Notes: generated by a model from the sequence alone, not told the origin. A stretch of 11,958 nucleotides of DNA from an uncultured Chloroflexota bacterium (GCA_903879975.1 CAIRNL010000758.1:1-11958); one strand, 5' to 3'; shown: positions 1 through 6,767, counted from the stretch's first letter. Numbers and translations: made by a program.

Positions 1-527
1 AGGAGGTTCAAGCCATCTGGCCGGAGGTGATGGTCGACCCGCAACGGAAGCGTCCTTCCGTCGAGACCTTTCTGCATGCACTCTGCCTCTCTGAAGGCGG
101 CGCCAACTGGGTTGCACACACGCACCCCATCTCCTGCAATGCCATCCTGTGCAGCGTACAAGGCGCCGCCCCCTTCCGCCGGCACCTCTTCCCGGATGGC
201 ATCGTCGTGTGTGGGCGCCATCCAGCTGTGGTGCCCTACGTCGATCCCGGCTTCGATTTGGCCAAGGTCGTGCGCGCCGAGTTGCGTCGCTACCAGGACG
301 AACATGGCATGTCGCCCAAGTTGCTGCTCATGGTCAACCACGGTATCACTGCGCTGGGCAAGAGTGCCCAAGAAGCACTCAACATCACGCGTATGGCCGA
401 CAAGTGGGCTCGCACCATCATCGGCACCCACAGCCTGGGCGGCCCGCAGTACATGCCCGACAACGAGGCTGCCCGCATCGACAACCGCCTGGACGAGCAC
501 TACCGGCGGCGACAACTGGGAGCATGA
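1..527 (+). CDS. Class II aldolase/adducin-family protein, 5'-truncated by window edge
   Basis: The reading frame is open from the left edge (first full codon at position 3) to a TGA at 525-527, giving 174 visible residues; the true start lies outside. Class II aldolases of the FucA/AraD/RhaD fold are Zn-dependent cytoplasmic enzymes that cleave sugar phosphates or epimerise or decarboxylate related acids. Visible support: the RPSVET segment at about residues 18-23 and the zinc-type HTHP motif (His39 and His41 of the visible part). Further on are LFPDGIVVCG, VPYVDPG and a VNHG segment (His113) that fits the third zinc ligand. The C-terminus ends LDEHYRRRQLGA, a natural-looking end, so no fused dehydrogenase domain follows. 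The substrate cannot be read from the sequence. It converges on the SIS gene with about 100 bp between, so it belongs to a different unit from the nag operon. Family is secure; the specific reaction is unknown. Confidence 0.85.
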   Translation, partial: EVQAIWPEVMVDPQRKRPSVETFLHALCLSEGGANWVAHTHPISCNAILCSVQGAAPFRRHLFPDGIVVCGRHPAVVPYVDPGFDLAKVVRAELRRYQDEHGMSPKLLLMVNHGITALGKSAQEALNITRMADKWARTIIGTHSLGGPQYMPDNEAARIDNRLDEHYRRRQLGA

Positions 528-628
528 GAGAACGCTCGACTGTCGATCGTCCAGGATCAATTGTCGATGGGACGTTGGACGGCTTCCCAGGTCGGCAATT
601 GACCCTTCTGGCTGGCCGTTGGCAGTTT
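528..628. other. Convergent intergenic region, weak hairpin
   Basis: This 101-bp gap lies between two converging genes. It holds a 6-bp inverted repeat, CGTCCA at 548-553 and TGGACG at 576-581, with a 22-nt loop. It also has a TGTCGAT direct repeat at 541-547 and 562-568. A run of five T at about 625-629 has no convincing GC stem directly before it. A shared bidirectional terminator would be expected here, but the sequence supports one only weakly. Confidence 0.25.
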
Positions 629-1678
629 TTAGTGCGTCTCAGTTACCTTACGCAGCCCGCGCGGATGGTCCGGATCGTAGTCGCGTACGGCAGCTAGATG
701 CATGGCAAAAAGCTGCCCCGGCACGATAGCCGTAATCGGTGACAGCCACTCCGGCACGCCGGACGGCAACGCAATACGCGTCCGTCCCATCGCAAGCGTG
801 TCCGCATCATCGCTGATCGCCACAATTTCTGCCGCGCGCTCCTGGAGTGTGCGCATGAACTGCTGCATTTCCGGCAGCAACACGCCGGACGGCGCCACCA
901 CCAGCGCCGGGAACCCATGCTCAATGAGCGCCAATGGACCGTGCATAAAATCCGCGCTGCTGTATGGCTCGGCAATGGTGTACGTGAGTTCCTTGAGCTT
1001 CAGTGCAAACTCGAAGGCAGTGGCGTAGTTGTAGCCGCGACCGAGCACCACACAGTCACGCATATAGCGGTAACGCTCCGTGAGTTCCCCAATCTGTGGC
1101 GAGAGCGCCAGTTCTGCCTCCACCTTGGCAGGAATCGAGAGCAGGTCGGCGCGCATCTGCTCTTCGCCGGCCAGTTCGGTGCTCAGTGCGGCAATCGCCG
1201 CCAGCGACGCAGTGTAAGTCTTCGTTGCAGCGATGGAGCGCTCCTCGCCTGCGTGCAGCGTGATGACATGTTCGCACTGCCGTCCCAGGTTCGAATCGGG
1301 AAAGTTGGTGATAGCAGCGGTCAATGCGCCCTGACGGCGCGCCTCCGCCAGCACCGAGACAACGTCCGGGCTCTTGCCACTTTGGCTGATGCCAATGACC
1401 AGCGCGTTGCCAAAGCGCGGCGGGCGCTTATAGATAGAATAGAGGCTCGGCGTGGCCAGCGTCACCATCAACTGGTTGACTGATCCCAGCAGATACTGGG
1501 CATAGCGGCCGGCATTGTCACTCGTCCCGCGTGCAGCAATGACCACGTAGTCGACGTCGCGGCCGCAGATCGCACCGGCCAGCCGCTTGATCACCGGCCA
1601 CTCGCGCTCGAACAGCGCGTTCAGCACACTCGGCTGTTCGTGAATCTCACGATAGAGATGTGATTGTTCCAGCGCCAC
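629..1678 (-). CDS. SIS-domain amino-sugar phosphate deaminase/isomerase (GlmS-isomerase-like, NagB-II type)
   Basis: A 349-residue cytoplasmic protein with two SIS domains. It corresponds to the isomerase half of GlmS and lacks the N-terminal glutaminase domain. Motifs: RGTS at 50-53, SQSGKSPD at 98-105 (sugar-phosphate loop) and ERSIAATKTYT at 146-156. The second domain has LKLKE ending at Glu230, HGPLAL from His246, and a GlmS-like C-tail PRGLRK at 339-344 with the conserved lysine. Without a glutaminase domain such proteins usually act as deaminases: glucosamine-6-P to fructose-6-P plus ammonia (NagB-II), or the galactosamine analogue (AgaS). The adjacent nagA favours the GlcN-6-P role; this is inference. 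The start is GTG at 1678, placed by a strong GAGGAG six bases upstream. It is the last gene of a leftward operon, 25 bp after nagA. MurQ-type etherase is less likely because the GlmS tail is present. Confidence 0.86.
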   Translation of the reverse strand: MALEQSHLYREIHEQPSVLNALFEREWPVIKRLAGAICGRDVDYVVIAARGTSDNAGRYAQYLLGSVNQLMVTLATPSLYSIYKRPPRFGNALVIGISQSGKSPDVVSVLAEARRQGALTAAITNFPDSNLGRQCEHVITLHAGEERSIAATKTYTASLAAIAALSTELAGEEQMRADLLSIPAKVEAELALSPQIGELTERYRYMRDCVVLGRGYNYATAFEFALKLKELTYTIAEPYSSADFMHGPLALIEHGFPALVVAPSGVLLPEMQQFMRTLQERAAEIVAISDDADTLAMGRTRIALPSGVPEWLSPITAIVPGQLFAMHLAAVRDYDPDHPRGLRKVTETH

Positions 1679-1703
1679 AGCATTCTCCTCTATTGAACTT
1701 TGC

Positions 1704-2870
1704 TTATTGCATCTCGTAACAGGACACCCCTTCGACCATCGTACGCACGACCTCCAACATCGGCGTCAAGAAGACCAGGTCGGCAAATGCGCCAGCGCGC
1801 AGCCGTCCGCGTTCGTGGCCGATTGCCAGCAAATCTGCTGGCGTCGTCGTCATCGTCGCAAGCGCGTCGTTCAGCGAGCAGCCGGTGTACATGAGCAGCC
1901 GGCGCAGCGCCTCGTCCATGGACAGCACAGAACCGGCCAGCGTCCCCGAAGCCAGCCGCGCCTCGCGCATGCCGTCGCTGTGTTCGGTGACAATGACCTC
2001 CTGATCGGAGAGGCGGTAGGCACCCGGCGCCATGCCTAGCGCGGCCATGGCATCGCTGACAACAGTGATGCCGTGTGCTCCCTTTGCCGCCCACACGAGC
2101 TTGACAACGGCTGGATGTACGTGGATACCGTCGGGGATCAACCCAACGATCTGGCTCGTGTCGGCCAGCAATGCACCAGGCAGGCCAGGCTCGCGATGTT
2201 CGAGCGGCGGCATCGCGTTGAAGATGTGTGTGCCATAGCGCGTGCCCGCCGCAAAGGCAGTGCGCGCCTCGGCCAGCGTCGCCATGGAATGGCCAGCGCT
2301 TACCACCACCCCGCGCTGCCGCAGGGCAGCAACGACATCCAGCGCGCCCGGCAGTTCCGGCGCCAGCGTGGTAAGCCATACGTGGTTTTCGCGCGACCAC
2401 ACCGCCACGTCAGCCAGCGCAGGGGCACGCAGATGCGCAGGGTTATGCGCTCCCTTCTTCTTAGGATTGAGAAAAGGACCTTCACAGTGCAGACCGAGCG
2501 GCACGCTGCCCCGCCAGCCTGCAGGCGCACCCGCAGCCAGTGTTTCCTGCGCTTTGGCCGCTTGCGCCAGCGGCGAGGTGATAATCGTAGGTAAGAAGCT
2601 TGTCACACCCCAGCGTGGTAGGCGGGCCGCCACCTGCCAGATGGTGGCCGGGTCGAGCGTGAAGTCGGCACCGAACGCGCCGTTCAATTGCACATCGATA
2701 AAGCCTGGCGCCACGATCAATCCACCGGCATCGAGCACGTCGGCGCCAGCGGGAACCGCCACGGACGCAGCATCACCCACAGCCACGATACGGCCGCAAT
2801 CAATCAACAGCACGCCATTGTCAATCTGGGTTGCGGGCGTCAGCAACGTTGCCCGTTGGATACACAACAT
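1704..2870 (-). CDS. nagA: N-acetylglucosamine-6-phosphate deacetylase
   Basis: A 388-residue amidohydrolase, normal length for NagA, which hydrolyses GlcNAc-6-P to GlcN-6-P and acetate in the cytosol. Motifs in order: PGFIDVQLNG at 55-64, in which Gln-Leu-Asn replaces the HxH of two-metal amidohydrolases, as in the single-metal E. coli type; HCEGPF with metal ligand Glu130; SAGHS with His194; THIFNAMPPLEHREPG with His215; DGIH with His250; and VSDAM with catalytic Asp273. All expected ligands are present. The start ATG at 2870 is preceded by the purine-rich AGAGGTGAGG. It is the middle gene of the operon: 54 bp downstream of the ROK kinase and 25 bp before the SIS gene, so co-transcription and a kinase-deacetylase-deaminase pathway are likely. 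Function is well supported by motifs and context together. Confidence 0.95.
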   Translation of the reverse strand: MLCIQRATLLTPATQIDNGVLLIDCGRIVAVGDAASVAVPAGADVLDAGGLIVAPGFIDVQLNGAFGADFTLDPATIWQVAARLPRWGVTSFLPTIITSPLAQAAKAQETLAAGAPAGWRGSVPLGLHCEGPFLNPKKKGAHNPAHLRAPALADVAVWSRENHVWLTTLAPELPGALDVVAALRQRGVVVSAGHSMATLAEARTAFAAGTRYGTHIFNAMPPLEHREPGLPGALLADTSQIVGLIPDGIHVHPAVVKLVWAAKGAHGITVVSDAMAALGMAPGAYRLSDQEVIVTEHSDGMREARLASGTLAGSVLSMDEALRRLLMYTGCSLNDALATMTTTPADLLAIGHERGRLRAGAFADLVFLTPMLEVVRTMVEGVSCYEMQ

Positions 2871-2924
2871 AGCCTCACCTCTTATCGTTTGATCCGATCT
2901 GTGCGAATCCGCCCAGTCTGCGTT

Positions 2925-3920
2925 CTATTCTTTCCCGATCCGTTCCGCTGCCAGCGCGGCCGCACCCCAGGCGCCCAGATTGCGCGTCGGGTCGGCGATA
3001 CGCAGGATCTCCGGGCGCAACAGGGCGCGCGCCAGCGCTGATGTCTCTTGCTGGCGCAACCACTCAGCAATGATCGGCGCCAGGTAGCGGTCGCCGGCGC
3101 GGGTCACGCCGCCGCCCAGCACCACACTGTCGACATCGTAGGCCAACACCACACTGCGCAGCGAACGAGCCAGTTCCGTGCCCACATCGTCGACAATCTG
3201 CAGCGCCGCCCGATCGCCGGCCGCCGCTGCGTCGTAAACGCTGCGCGCCGTGAGAGGGGCAAGCAGCGCCAGCGCGCCAGTGGCACCCTGAGCCAGCGCC
3301 TCCCGTGCGCGCCGCACAACCGCAGTGGCCGAAACCAGGGTTTCCAGGCAGCCGTGCGCGCCACAGTTACAGAGCGGACCCTTCGGATCAATGATCACGT
3401 GGCCGAATTCACCGGCCAACCCGTGGCGCCCACGCAGCAGCTTGCCCTCCAAGATGACACCCGTCGCCAACCCAGTGCCGATGCTAATATAGGCCAGGTC
3501 CTGGTCGCCAGCTGGGTTGTCGAAGCGATAGACACCTAGCGTCGCCACGCGCACGTCGTTTTCGATGACGCAAGGCACACCGAACCGTTCGGTGAGCCGG
3601 GCGACGAGCGGATAATCGTACCAATGCAGGTTGACGGCAATACGCACAATGCCGTTGGCCGCATCCTGTTGGCCAGGGATACCCAGGCCAATGGCGGCCA
3701 AGGTGCGCGACCCGTCGCCAAACGCCAGCGTCTCCTCAATGGCGTTTGCGATGCCGAGCATCGTGTTGTCGGCACTGGAGAGGTCGGTATCGACGGTCAA
3801 CTCGCCATGTGGGTGTAGGGACTCATCGAGCAACACCGTAGAGACCGTGGTACCCCCCACGTCCACGCCAACCAGCCAATAGGGGGCCGGAAACGCCGGC
3901 ATTCCAGTAGATATCGTCAT
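2925..3920 (-). CDS. ROK-family sugar kinase (probable N-acetylglucosamine kinase)
   Basis: A 331-residue ROK-fold kinase with no N-terminal helix-turn-helix, so an enzyme rather than a ROK repressor. Visible: DVGGTT phosphate loop at 20-25, the IENDVR catalytic region with Asp122, GTGLATG at about 148-154, and the ROK signature GLAGEFGH ending at His174. It is followed by the zinc motif CNCGAHGC (Cys184, Cys186, Cys191) and then LGGGV. ROK kinases phosphorylate glucose, GlcNAc, ManNAc, allose or fructose at the expense of ATP. The downstream nagA makes GlcNAc the best guess (nagK role), but glucokinase activity cannot be excluded from motifs. The start ATG at 3920 has no Shine-Dalgarno sequence; a second Met (residue 7, at 3902) is an alternative. 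First gene of the leftward operon, with its promoter shared with divergent cobS. Confidence 0.9.
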   Translation of the reverse strand: MTISTGMPAFPAPYWLVGVDVGGTTVSTVLLDESLHPHGELTVDTDLSSADNTMLGIANAIEETLAFGDGSRTLAAIGLGIPGQQDAANGIVRIAVNLHWYDYPLVARLTERFGVPCVIENDVRVATLGVYRFDNPAGDQDLAYISIGTGLATGVILEGKLLRGRHGLAGEFGHVIIDPKGPLCNCGAHGCLETLVSATAVVRRAREALAQGATGALALLAPLTARSVYDAAAAGDRAALQIVDDVGTELARSLRSVVLAYDVDSVVLGGGVTRAGDRYLAPIIAEWLRQQETSALARALLRPEILRIADPTRNLGAWGAAALAAERIGKE

Positions 3921-3928
3921 TGTAAATT

Positions 3929-3947
3929 CGATTCTGTCGACAAATCG
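3929..3947. promoter_or_regulatory. Near-perfect inverted repeat, candidate operator
   Basis: The two arms are CGATT-C-TGTC and GACAAATCG, identical in reverse complement apart from one extra C in the left arm. They are centred on the palindrome TGTCGACA at 3935-3942. The site covers the proposed -10 and spacer of the kinase operon and ends just before the proposed cobS -35, a typical place for a repressor. The regulator is not in the window. Confidence 0.45.
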
Positions 3948-3960
3948 GGTTGGGAATCAA
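3931..3960 (-). promoter_or_regulatory. Candidate promoter of the ROK-nagA-SIS operon
   Basis: On the minus strand TTGATT (3960-3955) is followed after 18 bp by CAGAAT (3936-3931). Transcription would begin only a few bases before the ATG at 3920, consistent with the missing Shine-Dalgarno sequence. The hexamers are imperfect and were found by eye, so confidence is modest. Confidence 0.35.
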
Positions 3961-3978
3961 GTTCCTGTATCATACATT
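3950..3978 (+). promoter_or_regulatory. Candidate promoter of cobS
   Basis: TTGGGA at 3950-3955 and TACATT at 3973-3978 are separated by 17 bp, each matching 4 of 6 consensus bases. The cobS ATG follows at 3984, five bases after the -10, which would give a leaderless mRNA. The -35 boxes of this promoter and the divergent kinase promoter share position 3955. Confidence 0.35.
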
Positions 3979-3983
3979 CGATC

Positions 3984-4751
3984 ATGAATCTGCCCAAAGG
4001 TCTGCACTCTGTCAGGCGCCAACTGACCGGCCTGTCGACAGCCGTAGCGTTTCTAACGACACTGCCCGTACCCACGCACGATCTACAGCCTGGGGCGATG
4101 CAACGCGCCGGAGTGTGGTTCCCGTGGGTGGGACTCTTGATTGGCATCATTCTAGCTGCAGGGTCGCTGGCCGCGGCCGCGCTCCTGTCACCGGCGGTAA
4201 CGGCGGTGCTGGTCGTGGCGCTGTGGGCGGTGCTCACCGGCGCGCTGCACCTCGACGGGCTGGCCGACTGCGGCGACGGTCTGCTGCCGCCGGTGAGCCG
4301 CGAGCGGCGTCTGGAAATCATGCGCGACCCGCGCGTGGGTGCCTTTGGTGTGACCGCAGTGGTGCTGGTGTTCCTGCTGAAGTCAGCAGCGCTGGCAAGT
4401 TTGCCAACGGCCTGGCCGGCGCTGCTGCTGGCACCGCTCTGGGCGCGCTGGCTGATCCTGGTCGCCGCGCGGCGACCGTCAGCGCGTCCGGCCGGAATGG
4501 GCGCCAGCTTGGGGCCAATACTCGATACACGGCAGCTGGTGCTGGCCGCGCTGCTGCCGATCGCGCTGACCAGCAGCGTAGGCGTGTGGCACTGGCCGGT
4601 GATTGCGGCGACAGGCGCAGCGGCGCTGGCCACGCTGGGTGTGCTGTGGCTGGCACAGCAACGGCTGGGCGGCGTCACCGGCGATGTCTTCGGTGCCGTG
4701 GTCGAAGTAAGTGAGGCAATCTTTCTGTGCGTGGCGAGTGTACAGTGGTAG
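3984..4751 (+). CDS. cobS: Adenosylcobinamide-GDP ribazoletransferase (cobalamin synthase)
   Basis: A 255-residue multi-pass inner-membrane enzyme of usual CobS length. It joins adenosylcobinamide-GDP with alpha-ribazole (or its phosphate) to finish the nucleotide loop of adenosylcobalamin. Diagnostic motifs: FLTTLPVP at 23-30, the acidic HLDGLADCGDG at 89-99, RDPRVGAFG at 114-122 and GGVTGDVFGA at 229-238. Hydrophobic segments occur at about 46-68, 72-86, 124-140, 144-161, 185-199 and 205-223. The ATG at 3984 has no Shine-Dalgarno sequence and follows a candidate -10 by five bases, so it may be translated from a leaderless transcript. No other cobalamin gene (cobU, cobT, cobC or cobD) is in the window, so this is an isolated salvage/assembly gene here. 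It diverges from the nag operon. Confidence 0.95.
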   Translation: MNLPKGLHSVRRQLTGLSTAVAFLTTLPVPTHDLQPGAMQRAGVWFPWVGLLIGIILAAGSLAAAALLSPAVTAVLVVALWAVLTGALHLDGLADCGDGLLPPVSRERRLEIMRDPRVGAFGVTAVVLVFLLKSAALASLPTAWPALLLAPLWARWLILVAARRPSARPAGMGASLGPILDTRQLVLAALLPIALTSSVGVWHWPVIAATGAAALATLGVLWLAQQRLGGVTGDVFGAVVEVSEAIFLCVASVQW

Positions 4752-4967
4752 GCCGATTGGCGGGTGCCGTGGCGCGTCCAAAGAGAAAAGCCAGCGGCCG
4801 CTGTAGTTTGGCAAACTCGTTCATCCATCCGTTACACTACGATAACACCGGCCATAATGACGGGCGCCACGCGTGGGGAGTATAGCAAACAAATTCAGCT
4901 GTGTTACCTTTGCCCTATGTCCGGAGTCGGGCACGGCGCTGTCAGTGGAGAAAGAGCAGCAACGATT
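4752..4967. other. Intergenic region between cobS and the pdxA-like gene, with three palindromes
   Basis: No gene is supported in these 216 bp. They contain three perfect short palindromes: CAGCGGCCGCTG at 4792-4803, AGTTTG-g-CAAACT at 4805-4817 and CCACGCGTGG at 4867-4876. A weak promoter-like pair, TTGGCA at 4808-4813 and TACACT at 4833-4838, overlaps the second palindrome but has a long 19-bp spacer. This supports separate control of the downstream gene, without proof. Confidence 0.35.
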
Positions 4968-6011
4968 GTGAGCAACAATACCCCTATCCTGGCCATCACC
5001 ATGGGCGACGGCGCCGGCATTGGGCCGGAGATCGTAGTCAAGGCGCTGAGCCAGGCCAAGGTGCGCGAATTGTGCCGCCCGCTAGTCATCGGCGACGTAA
5101 TGACCCTCTCCCGCAGCCTGCAATTTGTGCCGGGCAACGTGCATCCGCGCATTGTGCCGGTGACGAAACCAGCAGATGTTGATTGGCACGACGTGACAGC
5201 GATCCCGGTCCTTCAACCCGGCGATGCGCTGGCTGGTGTCAGACCAGGGCAGCTGTCAGCGGCAGCGGGGCGCGGCGCAGTAGAGTATGTGCTGGCGGCA
5301 TGCGAGCTGGCGAAGCGCGGCGCAGTGGCCGGCATCGTGACTGCACCACTCAACAAGGAAGCCATGCGCCTGGCCGGTTACCCCCATCCGGGCCACACCG
5401 AGTTGCTCGCCGAGCAGTTCGGTGTCAAGCACTACTCGCTAGTCCTGTCCGCGCGCGGGCAATTCATCTTTCACGTGACGACGCATGTTTCGTTGCGCCG
5501 CGCCCTCGATCTGATCACTCGGGAGCGCATACTCAGCCAGATTCGGCTAGCCCATCTGCTGGCCGGTGCACTAGGTCATGGAGACCAACCCATCGCCGTG
5601 GCCGGCGTCAATCCCCATGCTGGTGAAGGGGGTCTCTTTGGCGACGAAGAGATTACTACGATTGGGCCGGCAGTGAGCGCAGCGCAGAAGGAAAAGATTC
5701 CGGCGATTGGTCCACTGCCAGCGGACGTGCTCTTTCCGCGCGCGGCACAAGGTCGTTATCGCTTCGTCATTGCCATGTACCATGACCAGGGCCACACAGT
5801 CTTCAAGACGCTCTATTTTGACGAGGGCGTGAATGTCACCGTGGGGCTGCCGACGATCCGCACCTCCGTCGATCATGGCACGGCCTTCGACATTGCAGGT
5901 CGGGGTATCGCCAGTACGGCCAGCCTGGTCGAAGCGATCCGGTTGGCAGCACAGCTAGGGCCGAAATGGACTGAGATTCACGCTGCGGCGCAGCTTGCCA
6001 TCACCGATTGA
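4968..6011 (+). CDS. pdxA: PdxA-family NAD-dependent 4-phosphate hydroxyacid dehydrogenase (PdxA2-like)
   Basis: A 347-residue PdxA-fold oxidoreductase. Classical PdxA oxidises 4-phosphohydroxy-L-threonine in pyridoxal-phosphate synthesis; the PdxA2 branch oxidises 4-phospho-D-threonate or D-erythronate. Motifs (from the GTG start): ITMGDGAGIGPEI at 10-22, PLNKEAM at 127-133, PGHTE with His143, TTHVSL with His173, NPHAGEGGLFGDEE with His217, and MYHDQGH with His272. A C-terminal GLPTIRTSVDHGTAFDIAG segment follows. His173, His217 and His272 fit the three metal ligands of the family. The TMGD opening and AGEGGLFG and QGH segments resemble PdxA2 rather than E. coli PdxA. Gly14 stands where Pro is usual. 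The start is chosen because homologues begin a few residues before ILAITMGD and a purine-rich GGAGAAAGAG lies upstream. ATG 4917 and ATG 4764 are in-frame alternatives without a good ribosome site. No partner kinase (DUF1537) is visible. Confidence 0.88.
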   Translation: MSNNTPILAITMGDGAGIGPEIVVKALSQAKVRELCRPLVIGDVMTLSRSLQFVPGNVHPRIVPVTKPADVDWHDVTAIPVLQPGDALAGVRPGQLSAAAGRGAVEYVLAACELAKRGAVAGIVTAPLNKEAMRLAGYPHPGHTELLAEQFGVKHYSLVLSARGQFIFHVTTHVSLRRALDLITRERILSQIRLAHLLAGALGHGDQPIAVAGVNPHAGEGGLFGDEEITTIGPAVSAAQKEKIPAIGPLPADVLFPRAAQGRYRFVIAMYHDQGHTVFKTLYFDEGVNVTVGLPTIRTSVDHGTAFDIAGRGIASTASLVEAIRLAAQLGPKWTEIHAAAQLAITD

Positions 6012-6265
6012 ATCAAGGACTGGTTGAAAAAGACTCGCTTGCCCAGCAGCCAGTTCAGACGGCTGGCACGCCCCAGCAACCCGGCCTGCTAGCCGTCGCT
6101 GTCGGCGGCCGGATCGATATCGGCAGGCACGATGAACAGCGGCACAGCCATGAGATCGGCGGCGCTCTCCGTAGGGTCGAGGTGCAGGTGTGCGCCGAAG
6201 CGCTGCCCGGTCATCATGCGGCGCAGACGCGCAACAAAATCGGACCGGCTGAATCGTTTTCTGGT
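6012..6265. other. Convergent intergenic region between pdxA-like gene and crcB
   Basis: This 254-bp gap has no confidently supported gene and no clear terminator. A short minus-strand open frame inside it is listed separately. On the plus strand it is covered by a long open frame that also runs antisense through crcB; I regard that as non-coding. Confidence 0.4.
6089..6217 (-). CDS. Possible small ORF or gene remnant downstream of crcB
   Basis: The minus strand carries a 42-codon frame from a double ATG (6217-6212) to TAG (6091-6089). It begins MMTGQRFGAHLHLDP and ends PADIDPAADSDG. It is in the same frame as crcB, and there is no stop between the crcB TAA and this TAG, so 58 codons stay open after the crcB stop. 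The composition looks protein-like (acidic tail, hydrophobic VPLFIVP stretch). There is no Shine-Dalgarno sequence and I recognise no family. It could be the decayed 3' end of a gene once next to crcB, a small protein, or chance in GC-rich DNA. Confidence 0.2.
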   Translation of the reverse strand: MMTGQRFGAHLHLDPTESAADLMAVPLFIVPADIDPAADSDG

Positions 6266-6649
6266 TTAGAACGAAACGAGCCAGCGTGCGACGGTCAAGC
6301 CCGAATAGGCCGCCAGCAGGCCAACGGCATTGTTGGCCAGCACGTTGATCAACGCCGATCCGATGCTGCCGTCACGCAGCAGGAAGAGCGTCTCGACAGA
6401 AAAAGACGAAAAAGTCGTGAATGCACCCAGAAAGCCGACCGTCAGCATGAGGCGCACTTCGGTCGAGACAGCCAGCCGTTCCGTGGTCAGGATCACGAGC
6501 AAGCCGAGCAAAAAACTGCCGGCGATGTTGACAATCAGCGTGCCGTAGGGAAAACCGGTGCCCAGCAAGCGAGCAGCCCACTGCCCCACCCCATAGCGAG
6601 CAGTGGCGCCGAACACAGCGCCCGCTGCGATCCAAATCATCTGCGGCAT
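6266..6649 (-). CDS. crcB: Fluoride ion channel CrcB/FluC
   Basis: A 127-residue inner-membrane protein of normal length with four hydrophobic helices (about 4-20, 36-56, 67-90 and 98-122). The family forms dual-topology dimers that export fluoride and protect cytosolic enzymes. Visible signatures: GAVFGATARYG at 10-20, GTLIVNIAGSFLLG at 36-49 with the conserved Asn41, and GFLGAFTTFSSFSVE at 72-86, which carries the Phe-box and Na-site backbone region. A second NNAVG segment lies near 106-110. The ATG at 6649 is preceded by AGGAAGGG about ten bases upstream. A single copy is present here, consistent with a homodimer; a second copy elsewhere cannot be excluded. It lies 240 bp after the LivJ-like gene on the same strand. 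Its leader is structured but does not show the known fluoride riboswitch consensus. Confidence 0.95.
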   Translation of the reverse strand: MPQMIWIAAGAVFGATARYGVGQWAARLLGTGFPYGTLIVNIAGSFLLGLLVILTTERLAVSTEVRLMLTVGFLGAFTTFSSFSVETLFLLRDGSIGSALINVLANNAVGLLAAYSGLTVARWLVSF

Positions 6650-6688
6650 CGTTTAGTTTCCCTTCCTACCGGGATCCCTGTACATCTG

Positions 6689-6767
6689 TTTTACGCCTGC
6701 CCGAGTCCTGGCCAGACTGGCGTGTCTGACCAGAGGCTGGAACTCACCCTAAAACTTGAGCGTAAAA
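6689..6767 (-). promoter_or_regulatory. Nested inverted repeats in the crcB leader, candidate structured RNA
   Basis: Perfect 8-bp outer arms TTTTACGC (6689-6696) and GCGTAAAA (6760-6767) enclose a 10-bp hairpin at 6708-6733. In minus-strand RNA all ten inner pairs form, one of them G-U; on the plus strand the same position is a C-A mismatch, so the structure favours minus-strand transcription. No U-tract follows the inner hairpin, so it is not a standard terminator. The function is unknown. Confidence 0.4.

Noticed and set aside
602..630. Intrinsic terminator ending in the T-run near 625-629
   Set aside because: There is a T-run but no GC stem directly upstream that pairs properly.
76..729. 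Plus-strand frames overlapping the class II aldolase
   Set aside because: Only the frame ending at 527 carries the aldolase motifs; the others are shifted readings of the same DNA.
1690..2400. Minus-strand open frame (236 codons) inside nagA
   Set aside because: Out of frame with the clear nagA coding sequence; Arg/Gly/Cys/His-rich shadow translation.
3917..4828. Minus-strand open frame (303 codons) across cobS
   Set aside because: Antisense to a certain cobS; Ser/Thr/Arg/Ala-rich low-complexity product and no ribosome site.
4764..4967. N-terminal extension of the pdxA-like gene to ATG 4764 or 4917
   Set aside because: The extra residues resemble no PdxA N-terminus, neither ATG has a ribosome site, and the extension would cover the palindromes and promoter-like boxes.
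6671..6678. GGGATCCC palindrome ahead of crcB
   Set aside because: An 8-bp palindrome in this composition is expected by chance and does not sit in a clear promoter.
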